Shown one piece after another: positions 44,427 to 53,032 of a stretch of DNA of 64,000 bases; within the stretch, counting starts at the first letter, position 1, and each line of letters starts with the position of its first letter. The notes beneath the pieces were generated by a model, which saw only the letters and a list, made by a program, of their open reading frames with translations, ran no database searches and was not told the origin of the DNA. A program made the translations under genes and the position numbers. This DNA comes from Hyphomicrobiales bacterium (GTDB taxonomy: Bacteria > Pseudomonadota > Alphaproteobacteria > Rhizobiales > Rhizobiaceae): contig UBJO01000041.1 in NCBI GenBank assembly GCA_900465665.1, positions 33,590 to 97,589 of the forward strand, in the 5' to 3' direction.

Positions 44427-44771
44427 ATGACGTATTTTTCTGCTTTGGTCACCCTCGCGATGCTCATGCTCCTAACGTCGGGAATTGCGTCCGCCCAGGA
44501 CGGCGAAAGCTCAGTGTACCAGATGCCATCCGAAAGCCCGAGCCAGGCCTTTGTCGAGCAATTGCCGGAGACGGCAGTCGTTCCAGTTCCTGACACTCCC
44601 CCGGCCGCTTCAAAGACCGTGAAGCCACGTCCGAAACCGCAGCTTGCTCAACGCAAGCCGATCAACAGCATCTTCCCGAATGTCGGAACGGGTGTGAATG
44701 CAAGGGTCGATGCCGGGGCTACCGCTGTTCAGCTTCCGACCGTGGGCGGCGGCGTCACGCAGTCTCTTTGA
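44427..44771 (+). CDS. Small secreted proline-rich protein
   Basis: A 114-residue precursor. Signal peptide (YFSALVTLAMLMLLTSGIAS followed by AQ), then a Pro/Ala-rich part (PVPDTPPAASKTVKPRPKP) and a Gly/Val-rich end. No known domain. The frame is open from 44403, but ATG 44427 (MTYFS) gives a regular signal peptide. It lies beside the curli genes, so an accessory role there is conceivable but unproved. Confidence 0.55.
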   Translation: MTYFSALVTLAMLMLLTSGIASAQDGESSVYQMPSESPSQAFVEQLPETAVVPVPDTPPAASKTVKPRPKPQLAQRKPINSIFPNVGTGVNARVDAGATAVQLPTVGGGVTQSL

Positions 44772-44850
44772 TCTTGGGAACGTGAGGAAGGGACCAACCC
44801 TATTTGTCCGGCAGGATCGCATGGCAACTTCAATCTAAACGGGTTCACCG

Positions 44851-45120
44851 ATGACGTATGTTTACCGATTTGGATTTCTGATAATCGCATTGTTCACCTT
44901 GGCAAACACGTCTGCAGGCTACGCTGCCTATGTCCGCAAGAAGGATTCTGCCGGCTTCTCGGAGATCGAGGTTCCGCAAGTCAAGCAGGCGATACCACTT
45001 GGTCGAATTCCCGCGGACGCAAGGACGCCACCGGCTGTGAAGTCCAGCCCCCCGCCACCAAACCAGCCCGTTCAGTGCGGGCCGGAGAATGCGCAAAGCG
45101 AAGCCTGCAAGGCGAAGTAA
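44851..45120 (+). CDS. Small secreted protein beside csgG
   Basis: An 89-residue precursor: signal peptide (YRFGFLIIALFTLANTSAGY), a short charged segment (VRKKDSAGFSEIEVPQVKQ), then Pro-rich sequence ending with two cysteines (QCGPENAQSEAC). No family recognised. It ends five bases before the end of the convergent csgG gene. Signal peptide and two-cysteine end speak for a real periplasmic protein. Confidence 0.55.
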   Translation: MTYVYRFGFLIIALFTLANTSAGYAAYVRKKDSAGFSEIEVPQVKQAIPLGRIPADARTPPAVKSSPPPPNQPVQCGPENAQSEACKAK

Positions 45121-45125
45121 CCGGA

Positions 45126-46070
45126 TCAGCTTCCGGCTGGGCTCTTGCCAGCCACCGGCTGGCTCGACTTTGCCGGTGAGGTGACCTGCGCCAATGGCCT
45201 TTGGTTGGCTTCCTGGACGAGCATTGCCCGCTGGTGTTCCTGCAGATAACTCATGAACTGCTGACCTGCGGCCGCATCCTGGAATTGCCAGAGCCCGCTC
45301 TTCGTACCCTCGAATATGAGCGAGTAAACAGCAAGTTCGATGCCTTCCTGGACACCAAGTGTCACAGGCGCATTTCGTGTAACGCCCCCTTCGATCTGCA
45401 GAAGTTGATCGACGCCGACAAACCGGAACGCTGAGCCTTCAAGCTGGACTGAGTAGATGGTCTTAGACGTGGTGACGGATGCCAGGACGCGACCTGTCGT
45501 GACGCTGACAGCGCGAAGAGCGACGGTCACGATGTCGCGCCGATATTGGGTGTTGCCGCCAATGCCGAGATAGTTGGCGCCAAGGCCACCGGTTGTCTCG
45601 TTGCTGTCATATCCGATGATACCGCCATCGAGGAGGACGCCGGCAAAGCGCAACGGCGGCATTCCGCCGCCCTTAGCGCCATAGACTGCGGTGCGTGTAT
45701 TCTGGATGATCTGACGCTCCTGCAGCAGGGTTTGCAGGTCGGTACGCTCGACCACACTGAACCAGTGCCCGCCGCCAGCCTTGGTTAGAACGTCGGTCAA
45801 CATCTGCGCACCACCCTGTGTCAGTGCACGAGAATATTCGGCAAAGTTATCGTTCGGTTTGTTCTGACCTGTCAGGTCGGGAAAGGCGTAGACCGCAACG
45901 TCGAGCTTCTGCACGGGAGGAGGTAATCTCTCCAGCGCAATGCCTGTCTTGGTGGCGGGCGTCAATCGCGCGGGCTCGGTGAGTGGGTCCAGTTTGCTTC
46001 CAGCCGGAACACAGCTGGTTAGGGTGACGCCGGCCAGCAATGCAGCCGCAAGGAACTTCGGACGCAACAT
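45126..46070 (-). CDS. csgG: Curli secretion channel CsgG
   Basis: A 314-residue outer-membrane lipoprotein. Lipobox LTSC (signal LAAALLAGVTLTSC, cysteine 20). CsgG motifs: VAVYAFPDLTGQNKPNDNFA, GGGHWFSVVERTDLQTLLQE, RQIIQN, FAGVLLDGGIIGYDSNETTG, GLGANYLGIGGNTQYRRDIV, and TTSKTIYSVQLEGSAFRFV. It forms the nonameric pore that exports curlins. Last gene of the curli cluster, after csgF, on the same strand. Confidence 0.96.
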   Translation of the reverse strand: MLRPKFLAAALLAGVTLTSCVPAGSKLDPLTEPARLTPATKTGIALERLPPPVQKLDVAVYAFPDLTGQNKPNDNFAEYSRALTQGGAQMLTDVLTKAGGGHWFSVVERTDLQTLLQERQIIQNTRTAVYGAKGGGMPPLRFAGVLLDGGIIGYDSNETTGGLGANYLGIGGNTQYRRDIVTVALRAVSVTTGRVLASVTTSKTIYSVQLEGSAFRFVGVDQLLQIEGGVTRNAPVTLGVQEGIELAVYSLIFEGTKSGLWQFQDAAAGQQFMSYLQEHQRAMLVQEANQRPLAQVTSPAKSSQPVAGKSPAGS

Positions 46071-46136
46071 GAATCCTCGACACTCATCCGTTGTGAATTT
46101 GTAGTCAGATTGAACGTGATCGCAGCGGACTGCGGC

Positions 46137-46436
46137 CTAGGGATTAGTTGGCACCGTGCCGTTGCCGATCACGATGATCGGGCTCGTTCCCGTGCCGCCC
46201 GTGGAAGAACCAAGATTGCTGAGTGCGCTGTCGAGGCCCGAAAGATCGGGAGCGGCGGACTGCTGGCCCGACTTCACGCCAGCGCCCTGGGTCTGGGCGG
46301 TGGACAGAAGGAATGGACCGTTGTTGGGATTGCCGCCGAAGGTCGGGTTCTTCGGAAAGAAGTTCAACTGGCTGGCAAAAGACGGCCCCGCAATCAAAGT
46401 TGACATGATCAGCGGCAGAACAAAAATACGCTTCAT
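46137..46436 (-). CDS. csgF: Curli assembly factor CsgF
   Basis: A 99-residue secreted protein, shorter than the 138-residue E. coli CsgF. Signal peptide (FVLPLIMSTLIAGPSFA), then the conserved N-terminal constriction segment SQLNFFPKNPTFGGNPNNGP and FLLSTAQTQ, which inserts in the CsgG pore. The rest (SGLDSALSNLG, INPVIIVG-like SPIIVIGNG) is reduced. ATG 46436 selected for the signal peptide. CsgF couples nucleator and pore; here it is encoded between csgG and the CsgB-like gene. Confidence 0.92.
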   Translation of the reverse strand: MKRIFVLPLIMSTLIAGPSFASQLNFFPKNPTFGGNPNNGPFLLSTAQTQGAGVKSGQQSAAPDLSGLDSALSNLGSSTGGTGTSPIIVIGNGTVPTNP

Positions 46437-46468
46437 TGCGAAACCTCCCCGTTTCGTCTTGCCGTCCA

Positions 46469-46981
46469 CTAGCGTTTAATCAGCAGCCCGCCCCCAGGGA
46501 GGCGCGCAATAAACACATTGACCGGGGCAGAGCCCCTTGGCTGGATAACACTAACATTCATGTTTGTGCCGTTCATTAGCACGACATTAGACTTAAGATT
46601 GTTACCGGCTTGCAACACATTGACGTTATTATCATTGCCGATTACTCCCGTCCGTGCAGTATTTCCACTGCCAGACTGCAACGTATAAACGCTATTTCGT
46701 GAACCAATCTGTAACGTCGATGCAAAATTACTTGTTTTCAGTCCTTGCCCGCTTTCAGGGGTAAACATCGACTGAGGTCTCGCGGATGGGCCCGGAGCGT
46801 ATGACTGGACTTGCTGGCGAGCGCCGACCGCTTCCAGGGTTGTGACGACATTGGCCGGAACCTGCGCTATGTAGGCGGTTTCGGCGAACGCTTCGCCGGA
46901 GCAAATGGTCGCCGTGAGCGCCAGCGAAAGCGCCCCAACCGTGTGGGACCACCGGATACCGTTCATTCGTGAAAGACGCAT
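46469..46981 (-). CDS. CsgB-like minor curlin (nucleator candidate)
   Basis: A 170-residue secreted protein. Signal peptide (TVGALSLALTATICSGEAFA), then about 60 residues of spacer and three to four curlin-like repeats: STLQIGSRNSVYTLQSGSGN, TGVIGNDNNVNVLQAGN, SNVVLMNGTNMNVSVIQ. The C-terminus is basic/hydrophobic (IARLPGGGLLIKR), as in nucleators. ATG 46981 is preceded by GAAGGGA; an upstream in-frame start at 47293 would add residues without character. It is likely the nucleator of the large curlin. Confidence 0.8.
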   Translation of the reverse strand: MRLSRMNGIRWSHTVGALSLALTATICSGEAFAETAYIAQVPANVVTTLEAVGARQQVQSYAPGPSARPQSMFTPESGQGLKTSNFASTLQIGSRNSVYTLQSGSGNTARTGVIGNDNNVNVLQAGNNLKSNVVLMNGTNMNVSVIQPRGSAPVNVFIARLPGGGLLIKR

Positions 46982-47341
46982 GATACATCCCTTCGATCGG
47001 TTATGAGCGTTACGCTCGCAGTTGCTTGCACTTGGCAGCAGTCTCGACTGCAAAAGCTGGGAGCCGTCTCCGCTGCCGAGCAGGTTGAGAGAAAATCGCT
47101 CGATCACCGTAATGCCTTCGTTGCAAAAATGGATGCGCCGACAAGAATAACGATGATCAGGCGACCTTCTCCGCAGATGTGGCGCCTTGCCGAGGCGATG
47201 ACGAGCCAACGCTTTTCGACAGAGATCCAGGGCCTCGGTGCTGAGGGAGCATTTGGCCAAGGATCTTGCCGGAGATATCGGTTCGCCCATCATCTCGCCA
47301 CAGCGTTCGCAAGACCTGCGAAGAGCGTGCAGCAGAGAAGA
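46982..47341. other. Intergenic stretch between the two curlin genes
   Basis: About 360 bases. The open frame of the minor curlin extends into it, but it shows no domain. It probably contains the promoter of the csgB-like/csgF/csgG transcript. Confidence 0.5.
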
Positions 47342-47359
47342 GGCGGGGATTCCCCCGCC
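47342..47359 (-). terminator. Hairpin terminator after the large curlin gene
   Basis: GGCGGGG (47342-47348) and CCCCGCC (47353-47359) form a stem with a four-base loop just after the csgA-like stop. On the minus strand TCTTCTCT follows, a T-rich tail. It should separate csgA-like transcription from the downstream genes. Confidence 0.65.
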
Positions 47360-47372
47360 CCTTCACATTGGA

Positions 47373-48920
47373 TTAACGCTGGCTCGTGACCGCAACGTTG
47401 CGGTAGCCGAACTGTGCCGTGACAGAGGTGTTGGAAACGTTGGCGCCGGTTGCCTGCGAGGTGACGGCGTAGTTGCCGGCACCAACCTGGAACGTGCCCT
47501 GGATGTTGGAGCCGATCATCGACTGCGGGCCAGTCGACTGGTAGGCAGCCGCAACGTTCTGGTAGCCGGCCTGGATGATGCCGGAGGCGTTGGCGCCAGC
47601 CGACAGCGGGTTGGCGATAGACTGCGAGGTCAGCGCTACGTTCTCAACGCCGAACTGGGCTGTGACCGCGCCGTTCAGGTTTGCGGACAATGCGCCGTTT
47701 GCCTGGCCGGTGATGGCCATGTTGCGCTTGCCGACCTGCAGGGTTGCCTGCTCGTTCAGGCCATTCGTCTGGTTTGCAGCAGAGAAGTTGTCGTCGCCGA
47801 ACTGAACGGTAAAGGAGTTGTTGGCTGCAGCGCCACCCAGTAACGTGCTAGCAAGGCTTGAGCCGGACTGAGTTGTAATTGCGGTGTTGTCGCTACCGAC
47901 CTGCAACGTAGTCTGGTTGTTGTCGGCGCCAGCAACAAGGAAGCCGCCGGCACCGTTCTGACCGACCAGAGCGGTATTTCGGTTGCCGAACTGCAGCGTG
48001 GTCTGGTTATTGTCGGCGCCAGAAGACAAGAAGCCGCCGACGCTGCTCTGACCGACCAGCGCGTTATTTCTGTTGCCACCCTGGAGAACAGCAGAGGTGT
48101 TGGCACCACCCAAAGCCGCAGAGGACTGAAGGACGGTCGAACCGTTGCCGCGACCGAACTGAAGCGTGGTAGAGTCGTTGGTCTTGCCTTTCAGGTTCGA
48201 AGCCTGGCTGGTCAGAGCAGCGTTGCGTGCGCCGAACTGGAAGGTGCCCTGGCTGTTTTTGCCACCGGTCTGGCCAGCAACGGAGACGTTCTTGAAGCCG
48301 AACTGAACAGTGTCGGATACATTGGTGCGGCTACCGCTCGCACCTGCCTGGCTGGTCAGGGCGAAGTTGCCGGCGCCGGTCTGGAGCGTCGTCTGGCTGT
48401 TGTTACCGCCATTCTGGCCGACGACCGCGCCGTTGCCAATGCCGAACTGAAGCGTCGTGGAGGCGTTCCCACCGGCGAGCACACCTTTTGCCTGAGATAC
48501 GACGGCAGAGTTCAGAGCGCCGACCTGCAGCACGCTTTGGTTATTTTTGCCAGTGTCCTGGCCGATAACAGCACCGTTGGCGACACCGAACTGTGCGATC
48601 GTCGATTCGTTCTTGCCACCGTTTATCTGACCGACAACCGCAGAATTGGCACCGCCAACCTGAAGGGTCGTCTGAGTGTTCTTGCCCGTCTGCTGAGCGA
48701 TGAATGCAGAATTCCCGCCGCCGAACTGAAGCGTGTCGGAATTGTTCGATCCGGTCGCGCCAGCGCCAGACTGGCTGGTGATCGCGGCGTTACCCACGCC
48801 GCCCTGGATGGTGTTCTGATCGTTGTTACCACCGACCTGACCGACGACGGCGCCGTTGAAAGCGCCGAACTGGCCGATGAACGAGTCGTTCGGACCCGCC
48901 GCAAATGCGAAAGACGCGCT
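47373..48920 (-). repeat. Array of 20 curlin repeats
   Basis: Repeat units average about 75 bases; the Gln, Gly and Asn positions are most constant. Units 13 and 14 share long identical stretches including the linker (GADNNQTTLQ preceded by a GGFL linker), pointing to recent internal duplication. Confidence 0.85.
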
Positions 48921-48956
48921 CGCCATCAAAATGGCAAGTGTTGAGACCGTCTTCAT
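47373..48956 (-). CDS. Giant CsgA-like major curlin with 20 repeats
   Basis: A 527-residue secreted protein. Signal peptide (LAILMASASFAFAAG). The rest is 20 curlin-type units of the form N-x5-Q-x-G-x2-N-x-A-x3-Q, for example TTLQFGIGNGAVVGQ and TAQFGYRNVAVTSQ, joined by Gly/Ala/Ser linkers of variable length. E. coli CsgA (151 residues) has five. Each unit should form one strand-loop-strand rung of an amyloid beta-solenoid. ATG 48956 gives the signal peptide. A hairpin terminator follows. It is divergent from the embedded RelE-like operon. Confidence 0.9.
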   Translation of the reverse strand: MKTVSTLAILMASASFAFAAGPNDSFIGQFGAFNGAVVGQVGGNNDQNTIQGGVGNAAITSQSGAGATGSNNSDTLQFGGGNSAFIAQQTGKNTQTTLQVGGANSAVVGQINGGKNESTIAQFGVANGAVIGQDTGKNNQSVLQVGALNSAVVSQAKGVLAGGNASTTLQFGIGNGAVVGQNGGNNSQTTLQTGAGNFALTSQAGASGSRTNVSDTVQFGFKNVSVAGQTGGKNSQGTFQFGARNAALTSQASNLKGKTNDSTTLQFGRGNGSTVLQSSAALGGANTSAVLQGGNRNNALVGQSSVGGFLSSGADNNQTTLQFGNRNTALVGQNGAGGFLVAGADNNQTTLQVGSDNTAITTQSGSSLASTLLGGAAANNSFTVQFGDDNFSAANQTNGLNEQATLQVGKRNMAITGQANGALSANLNGAVTAQFGVENVALTSQSIANPLSAGANASGIIQAGYQNVAAAYQSTGPQSMIGSNIQGTFQVGAGNYAVTSQATGANVSNTSVTAQFGYRNVAVTSQR

Positions 48957-49265
48957 TATTATTCTCCCTGGTCGTCCATAGCGGGGCAAGCGACCATTCG
49001 CCGCCCTCGGGGGAGCTTAATAGTTCATTAACTTTATCGCGGCAAGGTCGTACTTAATCGAAGGTTAATTTATCTACAGATTGACTATTCTTTACTCTGT
49101 GAGTACGCCTTTTGATTGGGCATAACGAATAACATTTCAGATATATATATGGAAACGAGCGTATTGCTTCATCATACGTCCTTTTGATTGCGATTGCGGC
49201 CGACTTGCCTGCTATATCCTTCAATGGCAATGTAGTATTACAAGACAAACCAGTTGACAGGCATC

Positions 49266-49748
49266 ATGACGTTTGACAGTCTCCTTGCGGAAGGAGCAAT
49301 CGTTAAAGTTGAAATTATCCTTGGCGCGTCGGAGCTTCCGAAGCGCCTGCTCTATGGCACGCGCGGCTTTGTCGACTGGCTGGAAACCAGGATGTCCAAA
49401 CAGGAGCCGTCGACGTTGGGCGCGGATTTAAGCCCGCTGGAACAGCTGGATTTCCTGTTTTACTCGTTCGTTTCGGGTAAGCCGCTGGTTCATTCCAGAC
49501 AGTTCAGGGCAATTCGCGCAGAACGGAACGCCGTGTGGGAGCTGAAGACTGTAGACTTCAGGATATTCGGCTGGTTCGTGAAGCGAGACTGTTTTGTCGC
49601 CGTCTTCGGCGATTGGGCCGATCACGTAAAAGACCACGACTTGTATCGCGGGTACCGCCTAGAGATCCGCCGCCTTCGGCGAGAGCTCGGTATCGGTGAT
49701 AACATGTGTGTAGAGGGAGTAGATCCGGACGATGTCATTTCGATTTGA
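49266..49748 (+). CDS. RelE/HigB-like (Gp49-type) putative toxin
   Basis: A 160-residue protein with a C-terminal half like the Gp49/HigB group: QFRAIRAERNAVWELKTVDF, RIFGWFVKRDCFVAVFGDWA and YRGYRLEIRRLRREL. The E-L-K/R and R-x-F-G-W-F strands and the K/R-rich last helix are typical of RelE-fold ribonuclease toxins, though an extended N-terminus (60 residues) is unusual. ATG 49266 is preferred; TTG 49254 possible. It overlaps the XRE gene by 17 bases, the usual toxin-first HigBA order. Confidence 0.65.
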   Translation: MTFDSLLAEGAIVKVEIILGASELPKRLLYGTRGFVDWLETRMSKQEPSTLGADLSPLEQLDFLFYSFVSGKPLVHSRQFRAIRAERNAVWELKTVDFRIFGWFVKRDCFVAVFGDWADHVKDHDLYRGYRLEIRRLRRELGIGDNMCVEGVDPDDVISI

Positions 49749-50139
49749 CGTGGGCGCGCGAGCGCGTTCCGCAAGCCGTCTCATCGGCAATCTTCGGAGC
49801 GATATAATCGCTGCAGTTGTGAAGCATAGAACTTCGGAAAATGTTTCGCAGCAGCGGTTGGCAGAATCGATTGGAATCAGCCGCACCGATCTGAACTCCA
49901 TTTTGAATGGGAAGAAGGACCTTACGTTACGCTCGCTGGCAGATATTGCCTTCGCTTTGAACAAGGAAATCGTCGTCGAACTCAGGGACCCCGAGAGCGC
50001 ATCGAAGGGAAACTACTTCGAGATGGAACCGATGGCTCCGGTGGCGCGCAAGATGGAGCGACATGAACCCGGAACGCGCACAACCTCTCGAGCGATGCGA
50101 GTGTTTCGAGCCTCGCCATCCGCAGACCAGGACGACTGA
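49732..50139 (+). CDS. XRE-family helix-turn-helix protein (putative antitoxin)
   Basis: A 135-residue protein with a helix-turn-helix at about residues 35-95: VSQQRLAESIGISRTDLNSI, LNGKKDLTLRSLADIAFALN. An acidic/charged C-terminus follows, as in antitoxins that wrap a partner. It overlaps the RelE-like gene and precedes the DUF6941 gene by five bases. It probably neutralises the toxin candidate and represses the operon; inferred. Confidence 0.75.
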   Translation: MSFRFDVGARARSASRLIGNLRSDIIAAVVKHRTSENVSQQRLAESIGISRTDLNSILNGKKDLTLRSLADIAFALNKEIVVELRDPESASKGNYFEMEPMAPVARKMERHEPGTRTTSRAMRVFRASPSADQDD

Positions 50140-50144
50140 CGCGC

Positions 50145-50570
50145 ATGCGATACGGCTACTGTATTTTCTGTGACGACATTCGTAGCGAGCTTGGAGAGAA
50201 GCTGAGCTTCATGGGAGTCTATAACGGCGTGCTGCTCTTGCCGGAGTTCCCTTATACCCTTGCCAAACTATGCGCGCAGATCAATCTCGTGACCCCGAGC
50301 TCCCAGCCCTACCGATCTATCATCCTGGAGTGCTTTGCTCCGGGCGAAGACCAACCCCTGCTCAGGGAAAATCTCGACACCGTCCATCTCGACGAACAGG
50401 AACAAAGTGGTTCGTCGAATGATCACGGGCAGTCTCCAGACGTCGTCGTTGGCGCAAGCCTGGTGTTTTCGCCGTTGAAGATCCGCAGGCCCGGGTTTCT
50501 CTCAGTTCGCGCCGTGATCGACGACGCGCCGGTCGAAATCTCATCTCTCCGGATAGCTGAAGATCGCTAG
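50145..50570 (+). CDS. DUF6941 family protein
   Basis: A 141-residue cytoplasmic protein beginning MRYGYCIFCDDIRSELGEKL, SFMGVYNGVLLLPEFPYTLA, a pattern I associate with DUF6941. A beta-rich sandwich with hydrophobic strands is likely (LCAQINLVTPSSQPYRSIIL). No catalytic motif is seen. Function unknown. Its tight linkage to the toxin/antitoxin-like pair suggests it is a third part of that module. Confidence 0.65.
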   Translation: MRYGYCIFCDDIRSELGEKLSFMGVYNGVLLLPEFPYTLAKLCAQINLVTPSSQPYRSIILECFAPGEDQPLLRENLDTVHLDEQEQSGSSNDHGQSPDVVVGASLVFSPLKIRRPGFLSVRAVIDDAPVEISSLRIAEDR

Positions 50571-50636
50571 GGTCACCCCCTCGACGGGCGCGGGTTACTC
50601 AGAAAAACAACGCGATAATCGATAAGTTATTGAGCG

Positions 50637-51026
50637 TTAGCGCTGTGTGACCACTGCAGTGTTACCGGTTCCCCGCTGTAACACCGCGGCTTTGTTGTTG
50701 GAGTCCGTCTGGACGATTGCGGCGTTATTGAACTGGCCGTATTGAGCGACAAACCCAAGGTTCCCGACACCTGTCTGGCTAACTTGCGCGGAGTTGTAGC
50801 TACCGAACTGCAGGACGACGGAACTGTTTCCTTTGCTCGGCGCGGCTTTGGGGAGCACCGCAGCCAACCGATTGACTGCAGCCATTGTGTCCTCAATGGT
50901 CATTGCCGCTTCGCTATAACCGGTCGCTTGCGGAACCCATACGGCGGAGAACAGATCCTCAGCCCGCGCCACACCGGAGACACAGAGGAATGATAAGACT
51001 GCAACCCGCAACATCAAAACCCGCAC
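50637..51026 (-). CDS. Small curlin-repeat protein (second CsgB-like)
   Basis: A 129-residue secreted protein. Signal peptide (LRVAVLSFLCVSGVARA), a 45-residue spacer, then three curlin repeats: SSVVLQFGSYNSAQVSQ, LGFVAQYGQFNNAAIVQ, KAAVLQRGTGNTAVVTQ, ending in R. The start is GTG 51026 (AGGGA upstream) or ATG 51014. It is a second minor curlin on the same strand as the main curli genes, cut off from them by the RelE-like operon. Confidence 0.8.
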   Translation of the reverse strand: MRVLMLRVAVLSFLCVSGVARAEDLFSAVWVPQATGYSEAAMTIEDTMAAVNRLAAVLPKAAPSKGNSSVVLQFGSYNSAQVSQTGVGNLGFVAQYGQFNNAAIVQTDSNNKAAVLQRGTGNTAVVTQR

Positions 51027-51156
51027 CGGCGCATCCCTGATTAAATAGATCGGAGTGTCTGAGAAGTACTTACTCGGAACTCGTCAAAAATATCTTAAGT
51101 GAACTGCATGTATCAGCATTTCAGACCGAGCATGCTTACGTTCTTCAAAGAGATTA

Positions 51157-51690
51157 CTATTTCCCTGCTGCGGCGTGATATCGCCGCGTCGACCGCATGA
51201 TGCGCGCGCGCCCCCGAAGCTGATTGGACCGTTTCGTTTCGTACATTGATTGCCATAGATGATAAAGGCCAGCCCTTATCTCACTGTTGGGTTGCAATAG
51301 ACGAATTAGAACAAGATCAGATAGTGCGGTTGTCACGAAACCCGAGTACCGGCCCGATCTCGCCCTGCCGAGGTCGAAAAGTCCGTAATCAATATCCTCG
51401 TCGGGAGCGCTTTTCACGTCGGGCTTATCGGATCGTCCATATCGAAGCACGGAATGGCGCTGGGGCCGCCACGTTTGGATCCGGGAAATGTCGGTCGGTA
51501 TTCGACACCGGCGCCAAGTGTGACCGACCATCTGGCACTACCATCACGCGCCGGCCTGTCCGCCGCTTCGGCGACAGGCGCCGCCAACCGTACTCGTGCA
51601 GCGACGCGAACATTGCGGTGCGTCCGGTTTTGGATCTCAAAATCGAAGCCTACGATAGGCCTGATTTCGAAGATGCGACCTGCGTAACAT
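51157..51690 (-). pseudogene. Decayed MipA/OmpV-family outer-membrane protein
   Basis: Minus strand, from about 51690: a remnant signal-like part (VRVAARVRLAAPVAEAADRP), then SARWSVTLGAGVEYRPTFPG and SKR, the typical start of a MipA/OmpV barrel. In another frame further on lie SAPDEDIDYGLFDLGRARSG and, near the end, NQLRGRARIMRS, like the middle and the ARGEVR block. Frame changes at about 51460 and the loss of most strands show it is not functional. Family matches are weak individually; order supports them. Confidence 0.5.
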
Positions 51691-51948
51691 AGTTCGATCG
51701 TTACGGACGCGCCATAACTGCTTCAGATCGTAAAGTCGCACATCACACGAGGATTGCTCGTTTAGATCGCACGCAACAGAATTGGCAGCAACCAGACCCC
51801 TGCCGTGTGTGGCGTGTTGCAATCCCCTTCGGGTCTTACGCACGCTACCCAGTCGGCAGCCCGTCCCGTGACAGGGGGCGGGCCTTCTGAGCGCTTCGAC
51901 GAAGGCTTATGGCACCCTACCAGGGCGAGCTGAATACGCGTCAAGCCG
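51691..51948. other. Intergenic stretch without recognisable gene
   Basis: About 260 bases, nothing recognised. Confidence 0.4.
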
Positions 51949-52314
51949 TCAGTTGCAGACTCGCACCCTTTCTAAGTGGTAGCCGTCGTCATACCGATCC
52001 TGTACAGTTTGGCGTTGATACCAGCACTCTGGCTCAGGCGGCGGAGGCGGTGCGTAGTTACGCTGGCCGTTGTCTTGAATCGCGTTACTTATAAGGCCAC
52101 CGATCAATCCGGCCGCAATGCCGCCGGCGATCACGCCGCCGTAATCGTGATGGCGGTGATAGTGACCCCATTCAGGCGGAGGGCCGCCCCACCCACGATT
52201 GTCCTGCCAGCCTCGACCATAGTATTCCTGTGCTTCAACTGTCCCTGCAGAGAGCGATACGGGGACGGCTATTGCTGCGGCAATAAGTGCCAAAGTGATG
52301 GATCTTTTCAACAT
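51949..52314 (-). CDS. Secreted glycine-zipper/BA14K-like small protein
   Basis: A 121-residue precursor. Signal peptide (SITLALIAAAIAVPVSLSAG), a Tyr/His/Gly-rich segment (EYYGRGWQDNRGWGGPPPEW), a glycine-zipper helix (GGVIAGGIAAGLIGGLIS) and a C-terminus with two cysteines (PECWYQRQTVQDRYDDGYHL and RVRVC). Similar proteins, some annotated BA14K-like, are common in rhizobial envelopes. ATG 52314 has GGAG eight bases upstream; ATG 52320 is an alternative. Role unknown. Confidence 0.75.
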   Translation of the reverse strand: MLKRSITLALIAAAIAVPVSLSAGTVEAQEYYGRGWQDNRGWGGPPPEWGHYHRHHDYGGVIAGGIAAGLIGGLISNAIQDNGQRNYAPPPPPEPECWYQRQTVQDRYDDGYHLERVRVCN

Positions 52315-53032
52315 TGCCATGCTCCAAGTCCGGGTCGGACAAAGACCGCGTCAAGGTCACTCCGGAATGAACTGACATTAGCGCATTGTCCTGAATGCTG
52401 GTTGAACATGACGTTCATCCTTCCAACCGCCGACGTGATGCGATAAGGGTCACGACGACACCCGAAATCAGAGAGGCGTTGCAGCTACTCTCTACCAGTT
52501 GCGTAGGTGTCGCTGACGCACTTTGCTTCCTCCTCGCAAAAACCACGCTACTTGAACTGGCTTTCTGCTGAAATGCCTTGGATCGGCTCTAGGCGCTTCA
52601 GTGTCTATCATCGTCAGAAAATGCGGCGCCGAGATCAATAAACCGGCGAAGCCGGCACGGGTTATTAAGTCGATGACATGGAATGGGATGAGTTGAGGGC
52701 GGCAAAGATCGTCGGACGTAAGCGAGGTGCCAAAGTCCCCCACGTCCATGACCAGAAAGCAGACGAGCCGCGATCGGGCCGGCCAGCATGGAAACAGAGG
52801 CCGTTTCAACTGACTGCTCCAAAACCCATGATAGACATGGCGATCGGTCGGCGTGACGCCGTCAATTGGAAATGGGCGAACCGCTTTGGGAGGCGGCTGC
52901 TTCCGTCCCATCGTGGGACGCCTGCGAACGACTACCGACGTCCATAGCTTACGACGGCGGAGGCGCGAGCCGGCCTGCCGTCGACCACCGCTACAACCGA
53001 ATTGAGCGCGAATTCACGTCTGGTAAGAAGTA
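52315..53032. other. Long gap without recognisable gene
   Basis: About 700 bases; several overlapping open frames exist on both strands (52492-52911 minus, 52678-52947 plus), but none has a known motif or plausible start signal. A perfect inverted repeat GTCCCA-TCG-TGGGAC occurs at 52905-52919. Confidence 0.5.

Noticed and set aside
52492..52911. 140-codon minus-strand frame in the gap after the BA14K-like gene
   Set aside because: No motif, no start signal, and overlapping frames of similar length on both strands.
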